DNA of 32,728 bases, taken from contig JAFTDG010000129.1 of assembly GCA_017454325.1 (NCBI GenBank), positions 1 through 32,728 on the forward strand. The letters are read 5' to 3'. This DNA is from Desulfovibrio sp. (GTDB taxonomy: Bacteria > Desulfobacterota > Desulfovibrionia > Desulfovibrionales > Desulfovibrionaceae). Both the position numbers and the translations under genes were made by a program. Each line of letters opens with the position of its first letter. The first letter of the stretch is position 1. The notes beneath the pieces were generated by a model. That model was not told where the DNA came from, searched no databases, and worked only from the letters and a program-made list of their open reading frames with translations. Below, piece by piece: positions 7,945-16,601 of the stretch.

Positions 7945-8520
7945 TTATGCCTTGATTGAACGGGAAACGAAGTGCAACACATTATCGTAGAGTGTAGGTT
8001 CTGCGTATGGAGTAAGTACTTTGGTCCGGTTGGCTCCCACCATGAGCGAAATGATAACCTGTGCAGTTGTCTTGCTGTGTACTGGTATGATGCTCCCGTC
8101 GCGCATGCCACGATCTAAGAGTAATTCCAACTCACGGTACACTTGTGAGAACATGGAATCCATTTGATCACGGTCTGTCTTTGTTTTCATATCACTATAT
8201 GGGGAACAGCGCACCAGAACTAACCAGTTGCTGTTTTTGTCCACGGAAAAATCGAGATACGCACGACAAAAACGCATGACACCGTCATAGCCAGAGTTGG
8301 CGCCGGCTATGGCATCTTGCAGTGATGCAAGAAAATGTTGCAGAACATCTATACCAGCTGCAAGAAACAGTTTTTCTTTATTACCGTAATGATGATTTAG
8401 CAAGCCAAGAGCTACGCCGGCGCGTTCGGAAATTTTTTTGAATGTTGTTTCTACATAACCGTATTCACCAAAAAGATCTTTGGCAGCCTGCAAGAGTGCG
8501 TCTTTCTTGTTTGTGTTCAT
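7945..8520 (-). CDS. TetR-family transcriptional regulator
   Basis: The 191-residue protein has a complete TetR-type helix-turn-helix at about residues 6-50 (AAKDLFGEYGYVETTFKKIS, then LLNHHYGNKEKLF). An all-helical ligand/dimerisation domain of about 140 residues follows. TetR proteins are usually repressors released by a small ligand. There is no transporter or enzyme next door that reveals the ligand: Lon-like protease lies upstream and an HD phosphohydrolase downstream, all on the same strand. An inverted repeat directly before the start codon (8527-8543) could be its own operator. No clear Shine-Dalgarno is visible. Confidence 0.9.
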   Translation of the reverse strand: MNTNKKDALLQAAKDLFGEYGYVETTFKKISERAGVALGLLNHHYGNKEKLFLAAGIDVLQHFLASLQDAIAGANSGYDGVMRFCRAYLDFSVDKNSNWLVLVRCSPYSDMKTKTDRDQMDSMFSQVYRELELLLDRGMRDGSIIPVHSKTTAQVIISLMVGANRTKVLTPYAEPTLYDNVLHFVSRSIKA

Positions 8521-8526
8521 ATATAT

Positions 8527-8543
8527 ACCAAGCCGTGGTTGGT
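8527..8543. promoter_or_regulatory. Inverted repeat, candidate TetR operator
   Basis: The arms ACCAA and TTGGT flank a 7-base centre, starting 6 bases upstream of the tetR ATG. TetR regulators often autoregulate through such palindromes. The arms are short, so chance is possible. Confidence 0.3.
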
Positions 8544-8572
8544 AACCTTAAGCTCTGTGATTGTGTGTTTCT

Positions 8573-11053
8573 TCATACATCATGCGTTGAATGGCGTGAT
8601 AGTACAGAGGAACTCTTGTAATGTCTCCGTGACTGTCGGAAAGCATTTTGCGCATAGTCACCTAGCATTTCCAGCCTGCGATCAACCAGGTCATATAGAC
8701 TGTTTTTTGTAAAACAACCGTTTTTCAACCTACGCCCCGTTGCAAAACCTGTGAGCAACGTTAATGCTTCTTCAATGCGCCGTACCGGGTACACTGAGAA
8801 CTGTTTTGCCTCAACAGCGGCGAGTACATCAGGGGCCAGCATGAGATGATCTACATTGTCATAGGGAATGATAACGCCTTGCGTACCTGTGAGTCCCTGC
8901 CGTGCACAAACTTTATAAAAACCTTCAATTTTACGCGTAACTCCACCTACTGCGAGAATTTGGCCAGATTGGCTCACTGCACCAGTAAACGCCAGATCGA
9001 GACGTACGGGAATATCGGCCAATGCCGAAAGAAGCGCTGCCAATTCAGCGCCAGAGGCACTGTCACCCTCGATGCCGGCATAGCTCTGTTCAAAATAGAG
9101 TGAGCCTGAAAGAACTAGAGGTTTTTTGCGGGCGAATAAATCTGTCAGGTAGCTTTTGAGAATCATCATCGCTTTTGTATGAATAGGGCCCCCAAGCTCT
9201 GCTTCACGTTCAAGATCAATGATTCCCTCATGTCCCACGCCCACAGTACATGAAATGCGGTGCGGCAGACCAAATTCAAAATCTCCGTGGCTGGTTACTG
9301 AAAGACCGTTCACCTGTCCAACGGCGTGACCGGAGGTTTGTACTTTGATCATCTCGCGGTCATATTCTTCCATATAGAGTTCTTCAACGAGATTAACACG
9401 ATATGTGCGATCAGCATACGCTTGTTCCAACATGGACGCAGAAACCATTGTCAAACCCTGCATACGTGTGAGGGCTGCAGCTTCAATCATAAGCTCGCGC
9501 AGCAGTGGAAAACACAAAGAAAGCCGACGCTGGTCTTCACACAGATGCGAGCCAAGGTCGATAAGCCAGGCAAGGGCAGATCGATCAAAAGGAGGGAGTT
9601 CTGTTTCCCTGATAATGACGGCAATATGCCCTAGGTATGCCCGCACATTGGCACTGTCCCGCTTTGTTGTATCTGCCATGTGTGCCTTGATTCTGAACAG
9701 TTTGGGGAAGCGGTCATCACTGGCAAGTAAGGTTTCATACAATTCGTCGTTGCCTATGAGCACAACTTTAATATGCAGTGGTAGGGGGGCAGGATCAAGC
9801 CCCTTGGTACGCATTGTTGTATCCGGTGTTTCGCCTGAATCATCAATGCGTGCATGGTTGGAGCGTAGGGCTAGTAGCAGTCCTTCCCATGCATTGGGAT
9901 GCTGCAAAAGATCATCTATGTGCAAGACAAGAAAACCACCGTTAGCTCTATGAATGCTTCCCGCGCGGATGAGAGTGAAATTTGTGACAAGGGCTCCCAT
10001 TTCAGATTCCCGTTCTACACAGCCGAGCAGGTTAACGGCTGTAGGGTTGTCTTCAACTACAATGGGGGCACCGTTGACGTTGCTATTATCCACCAACAGG
10101 TTTACTTCATAGCGATAGAGTACAGTTTCTGCTGCACCGCCGTGCATCTCGCTGATTGAGCCCGTACCCATACTGTCCTTCTGCGTAAAGGCATCAGTGT
10201 TTTTAAGCATGTCTTCACGCAATTTGTTAAAGTATTCCTTTAACTCCGGTATGGCTGAACAAGATTTGAGCATTTTTTGGACCACTGGTGAGAGTGCAGC
10301 ATCCAGTACCTGCCCCATGGCTTCTCTTTCAAGATCACGCTGGTCATTTTGAAAGGTCTCTTCAGCCTTGTTCAGTTGCTGCATAAAGCCGGATATGGCC
10401 TGAACCAGTGTATCTCCCCTGCGTTTCAAGTTTAAGCGTATGCTGTTGTCAAGGCGGTCAAATTCTTCTTCACTGAGACGTTTGCCCTCCACTAGAGGAT
10501 AGAGTGTCAGCGCCCCATTTTCATCCATGTCAAGACTGAAGCCCTTATCCACAGCCACAGAATTCATTTTATGCAGTAAACCAAGACGTATCGACTGAAA
10601 ATTGTTCATAAGCTTGGCCTTACGCTTCATGTATGCGCCGGCCTCAAAACGGCGGGGGAGTTCGTGGCAAATGCGCTCCACTACATCAGACAGGTATTGC
10701 TTGAACTTTTTCCCCATGCCGGCAGGCAAGGCGAGCAGAATTGGGCGATCCGCATCTACAAAATTATGCACATACACGAGATCGTCAGGGGTGTGGAGTT
10801 TGCGCGCCTTCGGTTGGAGGTAGCTCAACAGCATATGGCTGCGGCCAAGATCTGCCTCGCCGGAAAGATAGATATTGTATCCTTGAGTATCAATGTGGAG
10901 GGCAAGATCCAGGGCCTGCATTGCCCGTGGCTGAAACGGGTTGGGGCGGCCGGGTCGCGGCATGGGAATGGTCTCGCTGTCATCCCAGGGTATGCGGGCT
11001 GGGTCAAATGTTGCATGTAGTCGAGATGTTGATAGTGGAGAAACTGTCGGCAT
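8573..11053 (-). CDS. Lon-related ATP-dependent protease (AAA_32 plus Lon_C)
   Basis: The 826-residue protein belongs to the Lon-like (S16) family with an N-terminal AAA_32-type region instead of a classical Lon N-domain. The P-loop is degenerate: GEADLGRS at residues 65-72, with Arg in place of the usual Lys. A Walker B-like segment GGFLVLHIDDLL follows. The C-terminal protease domain has the Ser-Lys dyad, Ser665 in GDSASG and Lys708 in VTRKIEG. The 43-residue spacing is the same as in E. coli Lon (Ser679/Lys722), so the protease site looks intact. A helical insert occupies about residues 130-290. It lies 8 bases downstream of hemC and is probably co-transcribed with it. Cytoplasmic, targets unknown. 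Confidence 0.9.
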   Translation of the reverse strand: MPTVSPLSTSRLHATFDPARIPWDDSETIPMPRPGRPNPFQPRAMQALDLALHIDTQGYNIYLSGEADLGRSHMLLSYLQPKARKLHTPDDLVYVHNFVDADRPILLALPAGMGKKFKQYLSDVVERICHELPRRFEAGAYMKRKAKLMNNFQSIRLGLLHKMNSVAVDKGFSLDMDENGALTLYPLVEGKRLSEEEFDRLDNSIRLNLKRRGDTLVQAISGFMQQLNKAEETFQNDQRDLEREAMGQVLDAALSPVVQKMLKSCSAIPELKEYFNKLREDMLKNTDAFTQKDSMGTGSISEMHGGAAETVLYRYEVNLLVDNSNVNGAPIVVEDNPTAVNLLGCVERESEMGALVTNFTLIRAGSIHRANGGFLVLHIDDLLQHPNAWEGLLLALRSNHARIDDSGETPDTTMRTKGLDPAPLPLHIKVVLIGNDELYETLLASDDRFPKLFRIKAHMADTTKRDSANVRAYLGHIAVIIRETELPPFDRSALAWLIDLGSHLCEDQRRLSLCFPLLRELMIEAAALTRMQGLTMVSASMLEQAYADRTYRVNLVEELYMEEYDREMIKVQTSGHAVGQVNGLSVTSHGDFEFGLPHRISCTVGVGHEGIIDLEREAELGGPIHTKAMMILKSYLTDLFARKKPLVLSGSLYFEQSYAGIEGDSASGAELAALLSALADIPVRLDLAFTGAVSQSGQILAVGGVTRKIEGFYKVCARQGLTGTQGVIIPYDNVDHLMLAPDVLAAVEAKQFSVYPVRRIEEALTLLTGFATGRRLKNGCFTKNSLYDLVDRRLEMLGDYAQNAFRQSRRHYKSSSVLSRHSTHDV

Positions 11054-11061
11054 TGTTGTGA

Positions 11062-11991
11062 CTATCGTTGATAGAGTTTGTCCAGAATGGCGCGTCCCCC
11101 TTTGGAGAGAAGCATTTCGGCCAGGTTCTGGCCTACTTGATGCGCCAGAGAAGTGTGCCCTTGGGCTGTGTTGCGCAGTATGCAGCTGCCGTCAACTTCG
11201 GCCACCAGGCCATCAAGCAGCACGGTTTCTTCGTCAGTAAGTACAGCATGAGCTGCAATGGGAACCTGGCAACCGCCGTCTAGCCCAGCTAGAAATCCAC
11301 GTTCTGCTTCCACACAGACGCGTGTATGTGAGTCTTCAAGGTGTGCCAGTAAGGTAAACAGTTCATAATCGTCTTCACGGCATTCTATGCCGATGGCGCC
11401 CTGCCCCACTGAGGGAAGAAAATATTTTGTGTCAAACGTACACATAAATGGAGCTCGTACTCCTAACCGAGAAAGACCTGCGGCTGCAAGTACGATAGCG
11501 TCATACATACCTTCATATAATTTGCGTAAGCGTGTGTCCACATTGCCACGCAGACTGGATATACGTAAATCTGGCCGAAGGGCCATAAGCTGCGCTTTGC
11601 GCCGTAGACTACTCGTACCTACATGGGCATGTCTAGGCAGATCACTCAGAGATGCATATGCACAAGAAAGCAGGCAGTCAGCAGGATTTTCACGCCGGGG
11701 GATGCAACCTAGCAACAGACCAGGGGGCAGTTCTGTGGGAACATCTTTGATGCTGTGCACGGCGAGATCTGCACGGTTGTCCAATATTGCCTCTTCGATT
11801 TCTTTGACAAACAATCCCTTGCCCCCCACCTGCGCCAACGGCACATCCTGTATGACGTCACCCTTGGTCTTGATGATGTTCAGGGTGATAGTCAATTCTG
11901 GTTGCAGCGCCAGTAAAAGGTCTCTGACATGTTCAGCCTGCCAGAGTGCAAGTTTGCTGCCACGAGTGGCAATAACAAGAGAGTCGCGCAT
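11062..11991 (-). CDS. hemC: Porphobilinogen deaminase (hydroxymethylbilane synthase)
   Basis: The 309-residue enzyme joins four porphobilinogen units into hydroxymethylbilane for haem, sirohaem and cobalamin synthesis. The N-terminal TRGSKLALWQAE, the catalytic Asp83 in AVHSIKDVPTE, and the dipyrromethane-cofactor Cys241 in GLDGGCQVPIAAHA match the E. coli positions (Asp84, Cys242) almost exactly. Length is normal. It sits between fmdB (15 bases upstream) and the Lon-like gene (8 bases downstream) on the same strand. Confidence 0.97.
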   Translation of the reverse strand: MRDSLVIATRGSKLALWQAEHVRDLLLALQPELTITLNIIKTKGDVIQDVPLAQVGGKGLFVKEIEEAILDNRADLAVHSIKDVPTELPPGLLLGCIPRRENPADCLLSCAYASLSDLPRHAHVGTSSLRRKAQLMALRPDLRISSLRGNVDTRLRKLYEGMYDAIVLAAAGLSRLGVRAPFMCTFDTKYFLPSVGQGAIGIECREDDYELFTLLAHLEDSHTRVCVEAERGFLAGLDGGCQVPIAAHAVLTDEETVLLDGLVAEVDGSCILRNTAQGHTSLAHQVGQNLAEMLLSKGGRAILDKLYQR

Positions 11992-12006
11992 GGCTGTTCT
12001 CTGTGG

Positions 12007-12246
12007 TTAGTGACCGCAGGTAGCACAATGCCCGCCCGAGCAGCCGACGCAACCGCCGCCGGATGAAGCAGATGCTGCATCCATATCACCACCGCCAGCA
12101 GAACCGCTTCTGTGCCTTGCGCAGCATGATACCAGCTTGTGCGTGTCAGCAGAACCGCATTGTGGGCAAGATGGTGGTGTATCACCAAAAACCAGTTCTT
12201 CAAAATCGTTCCCACATTTGTTACAGGAATATTCATAAATGGGCAT
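12007..12246 (-). CDS. FmdB-family zinc ribbon protein
   Basis: The 79-residue protein starts MPIYEYSCNKCGNDFE and continues with CPQCGS, giving the CxxC...CxxC zinc ribbon of the FmdB putative regulatory family. The last 30 residues are rich in Gly, Ser, Ala and Cys (GGGCVGCSGGHCATCGH), a tail often seen in this family in sulfate reducers. A strong Shine-Dalgarno (GAGGAGGT on the minus strand, complement of 12253-12260) lies 6 bases before the ATG, far better than those of neighbouring genes. It heads a probable fmdB-hemC-lon operon. The role in the cell is not established for the family. Confidence 0.9.
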   Translation of the reverse strand: MPIYEYSCNKCGNDFEELVFGDTPPSCPQCGSADTHKLVSCCARHRSGSAGGGDMDAASASSGGGCVGCSGGHCATCGH

Positions 12247-12267
12247 ATTGCTACCTCCTCAATGCAA

Positions 12268-12287
12268 ATCAGATATGGGCATCTGAT
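12268..12287 (-). promoter_or_regulatory. Perfect 7-bp hairpin upstream of fmdB
   Basis: ATCAGAT and ATCTGAT flank a 6-base loop, 21 bases upstream of the fmdB start and just before its Shine-Dalgarno. It could be an operator, a leader hairpin, or a weak end for the preceding methyltransferase transcript. No T-run follows it on the minus strand. Confidence 0.3.
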
Positions 12288-12392
12288 GTGGTATTGGTTT
12301 CATTGGGGCAAAATAATTACGTATCACTAGATTCGCCGGGCGGCAAGGTATTGTATGGCGTGCTTGTTGTACCCTTTATTTCTACCATGAGG

Positions 12393-13016
12393 TTACGGTT
12401 TTCCCTCTACAAACATCTCTCCAATATACTGCTTGAGTAGATCTTGAATATCACTGTCCGGCAATGCACGCACTGTGGCCAGGGCAGCAAGCTGCAAGAA
12501 ACGCCGCTGCCGTCGAATGGCTACACTGGCAAACCCACCGTTGAGGAAAGCCTGCGCAAGGCTTTTTTCTGTAAAGCCGCAATGATGCGCCATGTGCTTA
12601 TGCCCTTGAGCAAGGCTCACACGCAAACCGTAGAGAATATCAATGGGGGCAATGGGCAGGCCGAAAGGCGTAATATAGGCTGTCTCCTCAAGAAATCCGT
12701 CAGCAACGAGGGCAGCTACAGATTGCAGGTCAGGGCAAAGGCAAAGTACACAACCATCTTCCCGCAATACACGACGAAATTCCCCAAGGGCACGTCCAAC
12801 ATCGTGTGGATAAAGATGCTCAAGATTGTGGGATGAAAACACTACATCAACAGAACCAGTGGCAACAGCCGGCATTTCTGTCATGGAAGAAACAACATCA
12901 GGGACAACGCTAGCATCAATATCAAGGCGGATTTCCTGCCAATCTTCATTATGCGCAAATTCCGGTCTGCGCTGGATAGAATCCAGCCCGCAACCAACGT
13001 AAAGTACTGTTTTCAT
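12393..13016 (-). CDS. Class I SAM-dependent methyltransferase (type 11-like)
   Basis: The 207-residue protein starts directly with the SAM-binding strand (KTVLYVGCG, residues 2-10). It has an acidic LDID at the end of strand 2, and VDVVFSSHNLEHLYP followed by LGEFRRVLREDGCVLCLCPD, the pattern of methyltransferase type 11 proteins. AAGGA lies 7 bases before the ATG. It is separated by 166 bases from gmhA and 146 bases from fmdB, so it may be its own transcript. The substrate is not evident; proximity to gmhA could suggest a sugar or lipid role, which is inference only. Confidence 0.8.
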   Translation of the reverse strand: MKTVLYVGCGLDSIQRRPEFAHNEDWQEIRLDIDASVVPDVVSSMTEMPAVATGSVDVVFSSHNLEHLYPHDVGRALGEFRRVLREDGCVLCLCPDLQSVAALVADGFLEETAYITPFGLPIAPIDILYGLRVSLAQGHKHMAHHCGFTEKSLAQAFLNGGFASVAIRRQRRFLQLAALATVRALPDSDIQDLLKQYIGEMFVEGKP

Positions 13017-13106
13017 CTGTCGTTCCTTTTATAATCTGCACTCCGTCCACCTGGCATATAATGGAACACTACAGACACATCTGGACAATGCTGTTGTCAT
13101 ACCTAT

Positions 13107-13121
13107 GTCAGCAAAGCTGAC
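13107..13121. repeat. 6-bp inverted repeat in gmhA/methyltransferase gap
   Basis: GTCAGC and GCTGAC flank AAA, forming a tight hairpin midway in the 166-base gap 13017-13182. Neither strand has a T-run after it, so a terminator is unlikely; an operator is possible. The rest of the gap is AT-rich with no gene visible. Confidence 0.3.
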
Positions 13122-13182
13122 GCTATACTCAAAAAGAAATTATAACAACATAATATAATTAATTAGAAACTATGCAATAATT

Positions 13183-13797
13183 TTATTTGTTATTGATGTA
13201 TTCAGAGAGTAGGGTGGGATTTTCAAAAAGATAATAATCCGTCAGACGACAAATGATATGTCCAGCAGCAAGATGCACTTCTTGAACGATCTGGGCAGTT
13301 GCATTCGGTACTGTAACGGCAATATCGCTATAGCTATGTATGATACTGTCTTCTTGATCCAATGCTACTGTCAAAAGGCCATAGCGTTTGGCCGTTAACA
13401 AGGCTATTAAAATACTGTCACAGTCGCTGGAGCAAGAAATGCCAATCAGCATGTCGCCAGGGCGTCCTAGTGCCTCCACCTGACGTGAAAAAACATGTGT
13501 AAAATCCAGAGCCTCACTAACAGACGTCATGGTTGCCGTGTTTGTTGAGAGAGCAATTGCGGGTAGTGCAGGACGGTCCATACTACAGCGATGTACGAAT
13601 TCTGCAGCAATGTGTTGAGTGCAGGAAGCACTACCTCCATTGCCGCACAGCAATATTTTGCCTCCCTTTGCCAAACAGCTTGCTGCTCGTAACGCTACTT
13701 CACGCAGTAAATTTGCTTGGGTGCGAAAAAAAACATCGCGTAGGGCGGTACCTTCGCGGGCATGGTCGGCAATAATTACTGCTGCTGAATCTTTCAT
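13183..13797 (-). CDS. gmhA: Sedoheptulose 7-phosphate isomerase (SIS domain)
   Basis: From the ATG at 13797 the product is 204 residues, close to the normal GmhA length; 23 extra upstream codons are open but atypical. GmhA converts sedoheptulose 7-phosphate to heptose 7-phosphate, the first step to the ADP-heptose of lipopolysaccharide. The SIS fold shows GNGGSAS (residues 52-58), the catalytic Glu66 in AAEFVHR, PALPAIALST, and QEVHLAAGH with His180, matching E. coli Glu65 and His180. The phosphate-loop segment reads GISCSSDCDS where most homologues have GISTSGNSPN, a notable divergence. It diverges from nadK over 130 bases. Confidence 0.85.
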   Translation of the reverse strand: MKDSAAVIIADHAREGTALRDVFFRTQANLLREVALRAASCLAKGGKILLCGNGGSASCTQHIAAEFVHRCSMDRPALPAIALSTNTATMTSVSEALDFTHVFSRQVEALGRPGDMLIGISCSSDCDSILIALLTAKRYGLLTVALDQEDSIIHSYSDIAVTVPNATAQIVQEVHLAAGHIICRLTDYYLFENPTLLSEYINNK

Positions 13798-13927
13798 GGG
13801 TGATAATTGTACTAAAAACAAGACAATGAATGTCTTTGATGTATGCCAAAGCGTTAGATATGACAAGATATATATAGAATTAGCCTGTACTTGCGGAGTG
13901 GGTATGTATACAGTATTGTAAATTTCT

Positions 13928-14797
13928 ATGCGTACATTTTTTCATAAACATGTCTTGATTGTCTGCAAGACCTCTCATAAGAGAGCTGCTCTTTTAGGAA
14001 ATGAGGTCGCAAACTGGCTGCAATCTCTTGATTACCGCGTGACTGTGATTTCGGCTATGGAAGATATCGCCAGCCGCATTACATCCAACACTTTACTAAC
14101 TGTCGTTTTGGGCGGTGATGGTACGATACTCGGAGTTACGCGTTGTCTCATAGGGCGTCGCATACCAGTATTCGGGATCAATTTCGGCAGAGTTGGCTAT
14201 TTAACTGCATCTCAACCTGAGGCTTGGCGAGAAAGCTTGACATCTTTTTTCAATAAACAACTTCCTACATATACGTGTATGGCCCTCCATTGGAGCCTGA
14301 AACGCGGAGGAGATGTCATCACATCAGGATACGCCGTTAATGATGTTGTTGTTAGCCGTGGTTCTCTGTCGCGACTACTGACGCTAGATGTTTGTATTGA
14401 CGACAACGACCTTGGTTGCTTACGCAGCGATGGCATCATTGTGAGTTCCTCGGTGGGCACTTCCGGTTATAATGTTTCCGCCGGTGGCCCCATTTTGCCG
14501 CCCACAATGGAGATGCTCGCCATCACCCCGATTTGTGCTTTTCAGCGTATGGCCACATCAATGGTTTTTCCCGGATCAACCATATGTAAAATTACTTTTT
14601 CACAGGTATCAATGGATTGTTACATGACTGTGGACGGGCAGGAAGGGCAGATGCTGGAAAGTGGTGATGATGTTATTTTGACAGGTGAACCTGCGGCTAT
14701 GCACTTTGTCGGCAGACCAAACGGATTTTTTGATCATTTGCGTTCTCAATGTTTTACTTCTGGATCTGCCCCATGTGAGATGGGAGAACAGGCATGA
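13928..14797 (+). CDS. nadK: NAD kinase
   Basis: The 289-residue protein makes NADP from NAD and ATP. It has the hallmark GGDGT motif (residues 62-66, LGGDGTILGV), FGRVGYLT, NDVVVSRG, and the substrate loop SDGIIVSSSVGTSGYN leading into SAGGPILPP. The segment ITPICAFQ corresponds to the usual TPICPHS. Length is typical. No good Shine-Dalgarno is seen before the ATG at 13928. The stop codon overlaps the next gene by 4 bases (ATGA), so the ARMT1-like protein is probably translated with it. Confidence 0.95.
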   Translation: MRTFFHKHVLIVCKTSHKRAALLGNEVANWLQSLDYRVTVISAMEDIASRITSNTLLTVVLGGDGTILGVTRCLIGRRIPVFGINFGRVGYLTASQPEAWRESLTSFFNKQLPTYTCMALHWSLKRGGDVITSGYAVNDVVVSRGSLSRLLTLDVCIDDNDLGCLRSDGIIVSSSVGTSGYNVSAGGPILPPTMEMLAITPICAFQRMATSMVFPGSTICKITFSQVSMDCYMTVDGQEGQMLESGDDVILTGEPAAMHFVGRPNGFFDHLRSQCFTSGSAPCEMGEQA

Positions 14798-16548
14798 ATG
14801 CTATGGGTGAAATCCCTACTGTAAGTAACATCCGCCTTGGGGAAGATGTGCGATTTGACGCATGGCTGTTCAGCATGATGATGGATAATAATATTGCTTA
14901 CCGAATGAATCCTGATATCATTGCAGGGCCTGAACAGTTGGCATTCATGGTCAATTTGCACGAAAATCAAGTATATCTTCCCTGTTCTGATAGAACTTTT
15001 GCATTGCTGTACGATCCTGCAAAAGCTTCAAGCCTACAACACCAGTATAACCGTGCCTGGCGTATCATTATGCGGCTGTTGCGTTCTCTCACACAGCCTG
15101 GTGAGGAACGTAAACGTCTAGTGCAGTTTTGTCGTTTTCGTTTTAAGCAATCCATTGTTAAGCATACACTTATTCCCTCTCGTTTAGTCAAGCGCATGAC
15201 AAATCTTGTTTTGGCACAGGCTAATCTTCCTGATGATCCATGGTGGGAGAAGCGCAGGGATGCAACAAAACGGCAACTTGCCTTATTAAAAATGGATTCT
15301 GTATGTACAAATCTTTATGCTATGCCTCCTGATGCTGATCAAACTTTGGGTATTTCCTCCACACGATGCATGCTCAATTATGTGGAACTAGCTCGGCTAT
15401 TGTGTCTTTCAGCCATGTCCAGAGCTTGGCTTGATGAGCCTCCAGATAAGCAACATGCACGCGAATCCATGGATAATGCTGTACGTGCTTGTACGTTTCT
15501 GCAAAAATATTTCACAAAGAATTCAGAACCTGCTTCAACTATTCTTTTTTTATGTGATGCAGACGGAGGTGTTATTCTGGATCTCGCTGTTGCGAACCAC
15601 CTTGTCACTATGGGACATAGGGTTATTTTTGCAGTTAAATCAGGTTTTTTCTTTTTTGCACCCACTTTGGAAGATATGGATACAGACCCATCTGTTGCTA
15701 CCATGCTAGGGCATGGAGTTGTACTGCCTAATCCACGCATAAGTAAGAATGACCTGTTGCGCTTTCTGCGGGAACATCGTCTGGTAATTATAGGCGATGG
15801 TACAAGAGAACGTTTAAACCTGTACAGGACGTCAGTGACATTTTCACGAGCTTGGAAAGAGGCAGATATTATTCTCGGTAAGGGCTGGCGTTTAGCAGAT
15901 GTTTTACTTGGCACTTCCCATGAATTTACACGTGATGTTGTTTGCTATTGGTATGATGAAGGAGGGTTCCACATTCAATTGCGTCCACATGCAGTATCTG
16001 CACACAAGTTTACCGAAATGGATATAACTACCCAAGCTGCAAAAATTATTGCCACTATGCGCAATGCTCATGACCATGGCCGTACAGTCATGTTTTACAG
16101 CTGTGTTATTGGTAGCATTCCAGGTGAAACAAAGACTGCCATAGCTTTGGTCAAAGCATTTGTAGACAATCTGCGTAAAAGAATGGACAATGTTCTCATT
16201 ATCAATCCCGCTGAGCACTTTATTGAAGGCATGGATGGTGATGACCTTATGTATATGTGGGAAAAGGTTCAACGCAGCGGGCTGATAGATGTATGGCGTT
16301 TTCAGACAGTAGAGGATATAGAGGAAAGTTTTGCATTGCTGGGCCGCAAGGTGTCACCACAGTGGTCTGGTAAAGATTCAACCTTTTCTACTGGATGCAC
16401 AAAGGAAATGCGAATTGCACTTGATGTGCAATCAAAGAATAGAGAAATGCAGATTATTGGCCCGGATCCGCAGCGTTTTTTACGCAGGGGTGAGTACGGA
16501 ATCGGTAAATATTTTGACGCAAGTATCGCAGATGGCATGGCACGCTAG
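14794..16548 (+). CDS. Divergent ARMT1-like (DUF89) domain protein
   Basis: The 584-residue protein has, at about residues 245-390, the outline of the DUF89/ARMT1 damage-control phosphatase fold. CDADGGVILDLAVANHL stands where the family has DNAGEIVFD..L. APTLEDMD follows, then LVIIGDGT and DIILGKGWRLADVLLG (family: D.VI.KG..N.E.L). The Asn after the first Asp, a metal ligand in the family, is Ala here, and the later Asn is also replaced, so activity may be changed. About 240 residues precede the domain and match nothing I know. A second Rossmann-like region follows (about 440-510). It overlaps nadK by 4 bases and precedes gatB by 53, suggesting one transcript. The alignment is by eye and moderately confident. 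Confidence 0.6.
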   Translation: MNAMGEIPTVSNIRLGEDVRFDAWLFSMMMDNNIAYRMNPDIIAGPEQLAFMVNLHENQVYLPCSDRTFALLYDPAKASSLQHQYNRAWRIIMRLLRSLTQPGEERKRLVQFCRFRFKQSIVKHTLIPSRLVKRMTNLVLAQANLPDDPWWEKRRDATKRQLALLKMDSVCTNLYAMPPDADQTLGISSTRCMLNYVELARLLCLSAMSRAWLDEPPDKQHARESMDNAVRACTFLQKYFTKNSEPASTILFLCDADGGVILDLAVANHLVTMGHRVIFAVKSGFFFFAPTLEDMDTDPSVATMLGHGVVLPNPRISKNDLLRFLREHRLVIIGDGTRERLNLYRTSVTFSRAWKEADIILGKGWRLADVLLGTSHEFTRDVVCYWYDEGGFHIQLRPHAVSAHKFTEMDITTQAAKIIATMRNAHDHGRTVMFYSCVIGSIPGETKTAIALVKAFVDNLRKRMDNVLIINPAEHFIEGMDGDDLMYMWEKVQRSGLIDVWRFQTVEDIEESFALLGRKVSPQWSGKDSTFSTGCTKEMRIALDVQSKNREMQIIGPDPQRFLRRGEYGIGKYFDASIADGMAR

Positions 16549-16601
16549 CCGTAATCACATGGCCTGCGTGATATTTCTTCGGGATTTAAGGAGTATATTA
16601 A

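Noticed and set aside
9405..9953. A 182-codon plus-strand ORF opposite the Lon-like gene
   Set aside because: It lies entirely over a well-supported protease gene and has no recognisable motif or Shine-Dalgarno.
11387..12010. A 207-codon plus-strand ORF opposite hemC
   Set aside because: hemC is certain on the minus strand; the opposite frame is rich in Arg and Ser, typical of a shadow.
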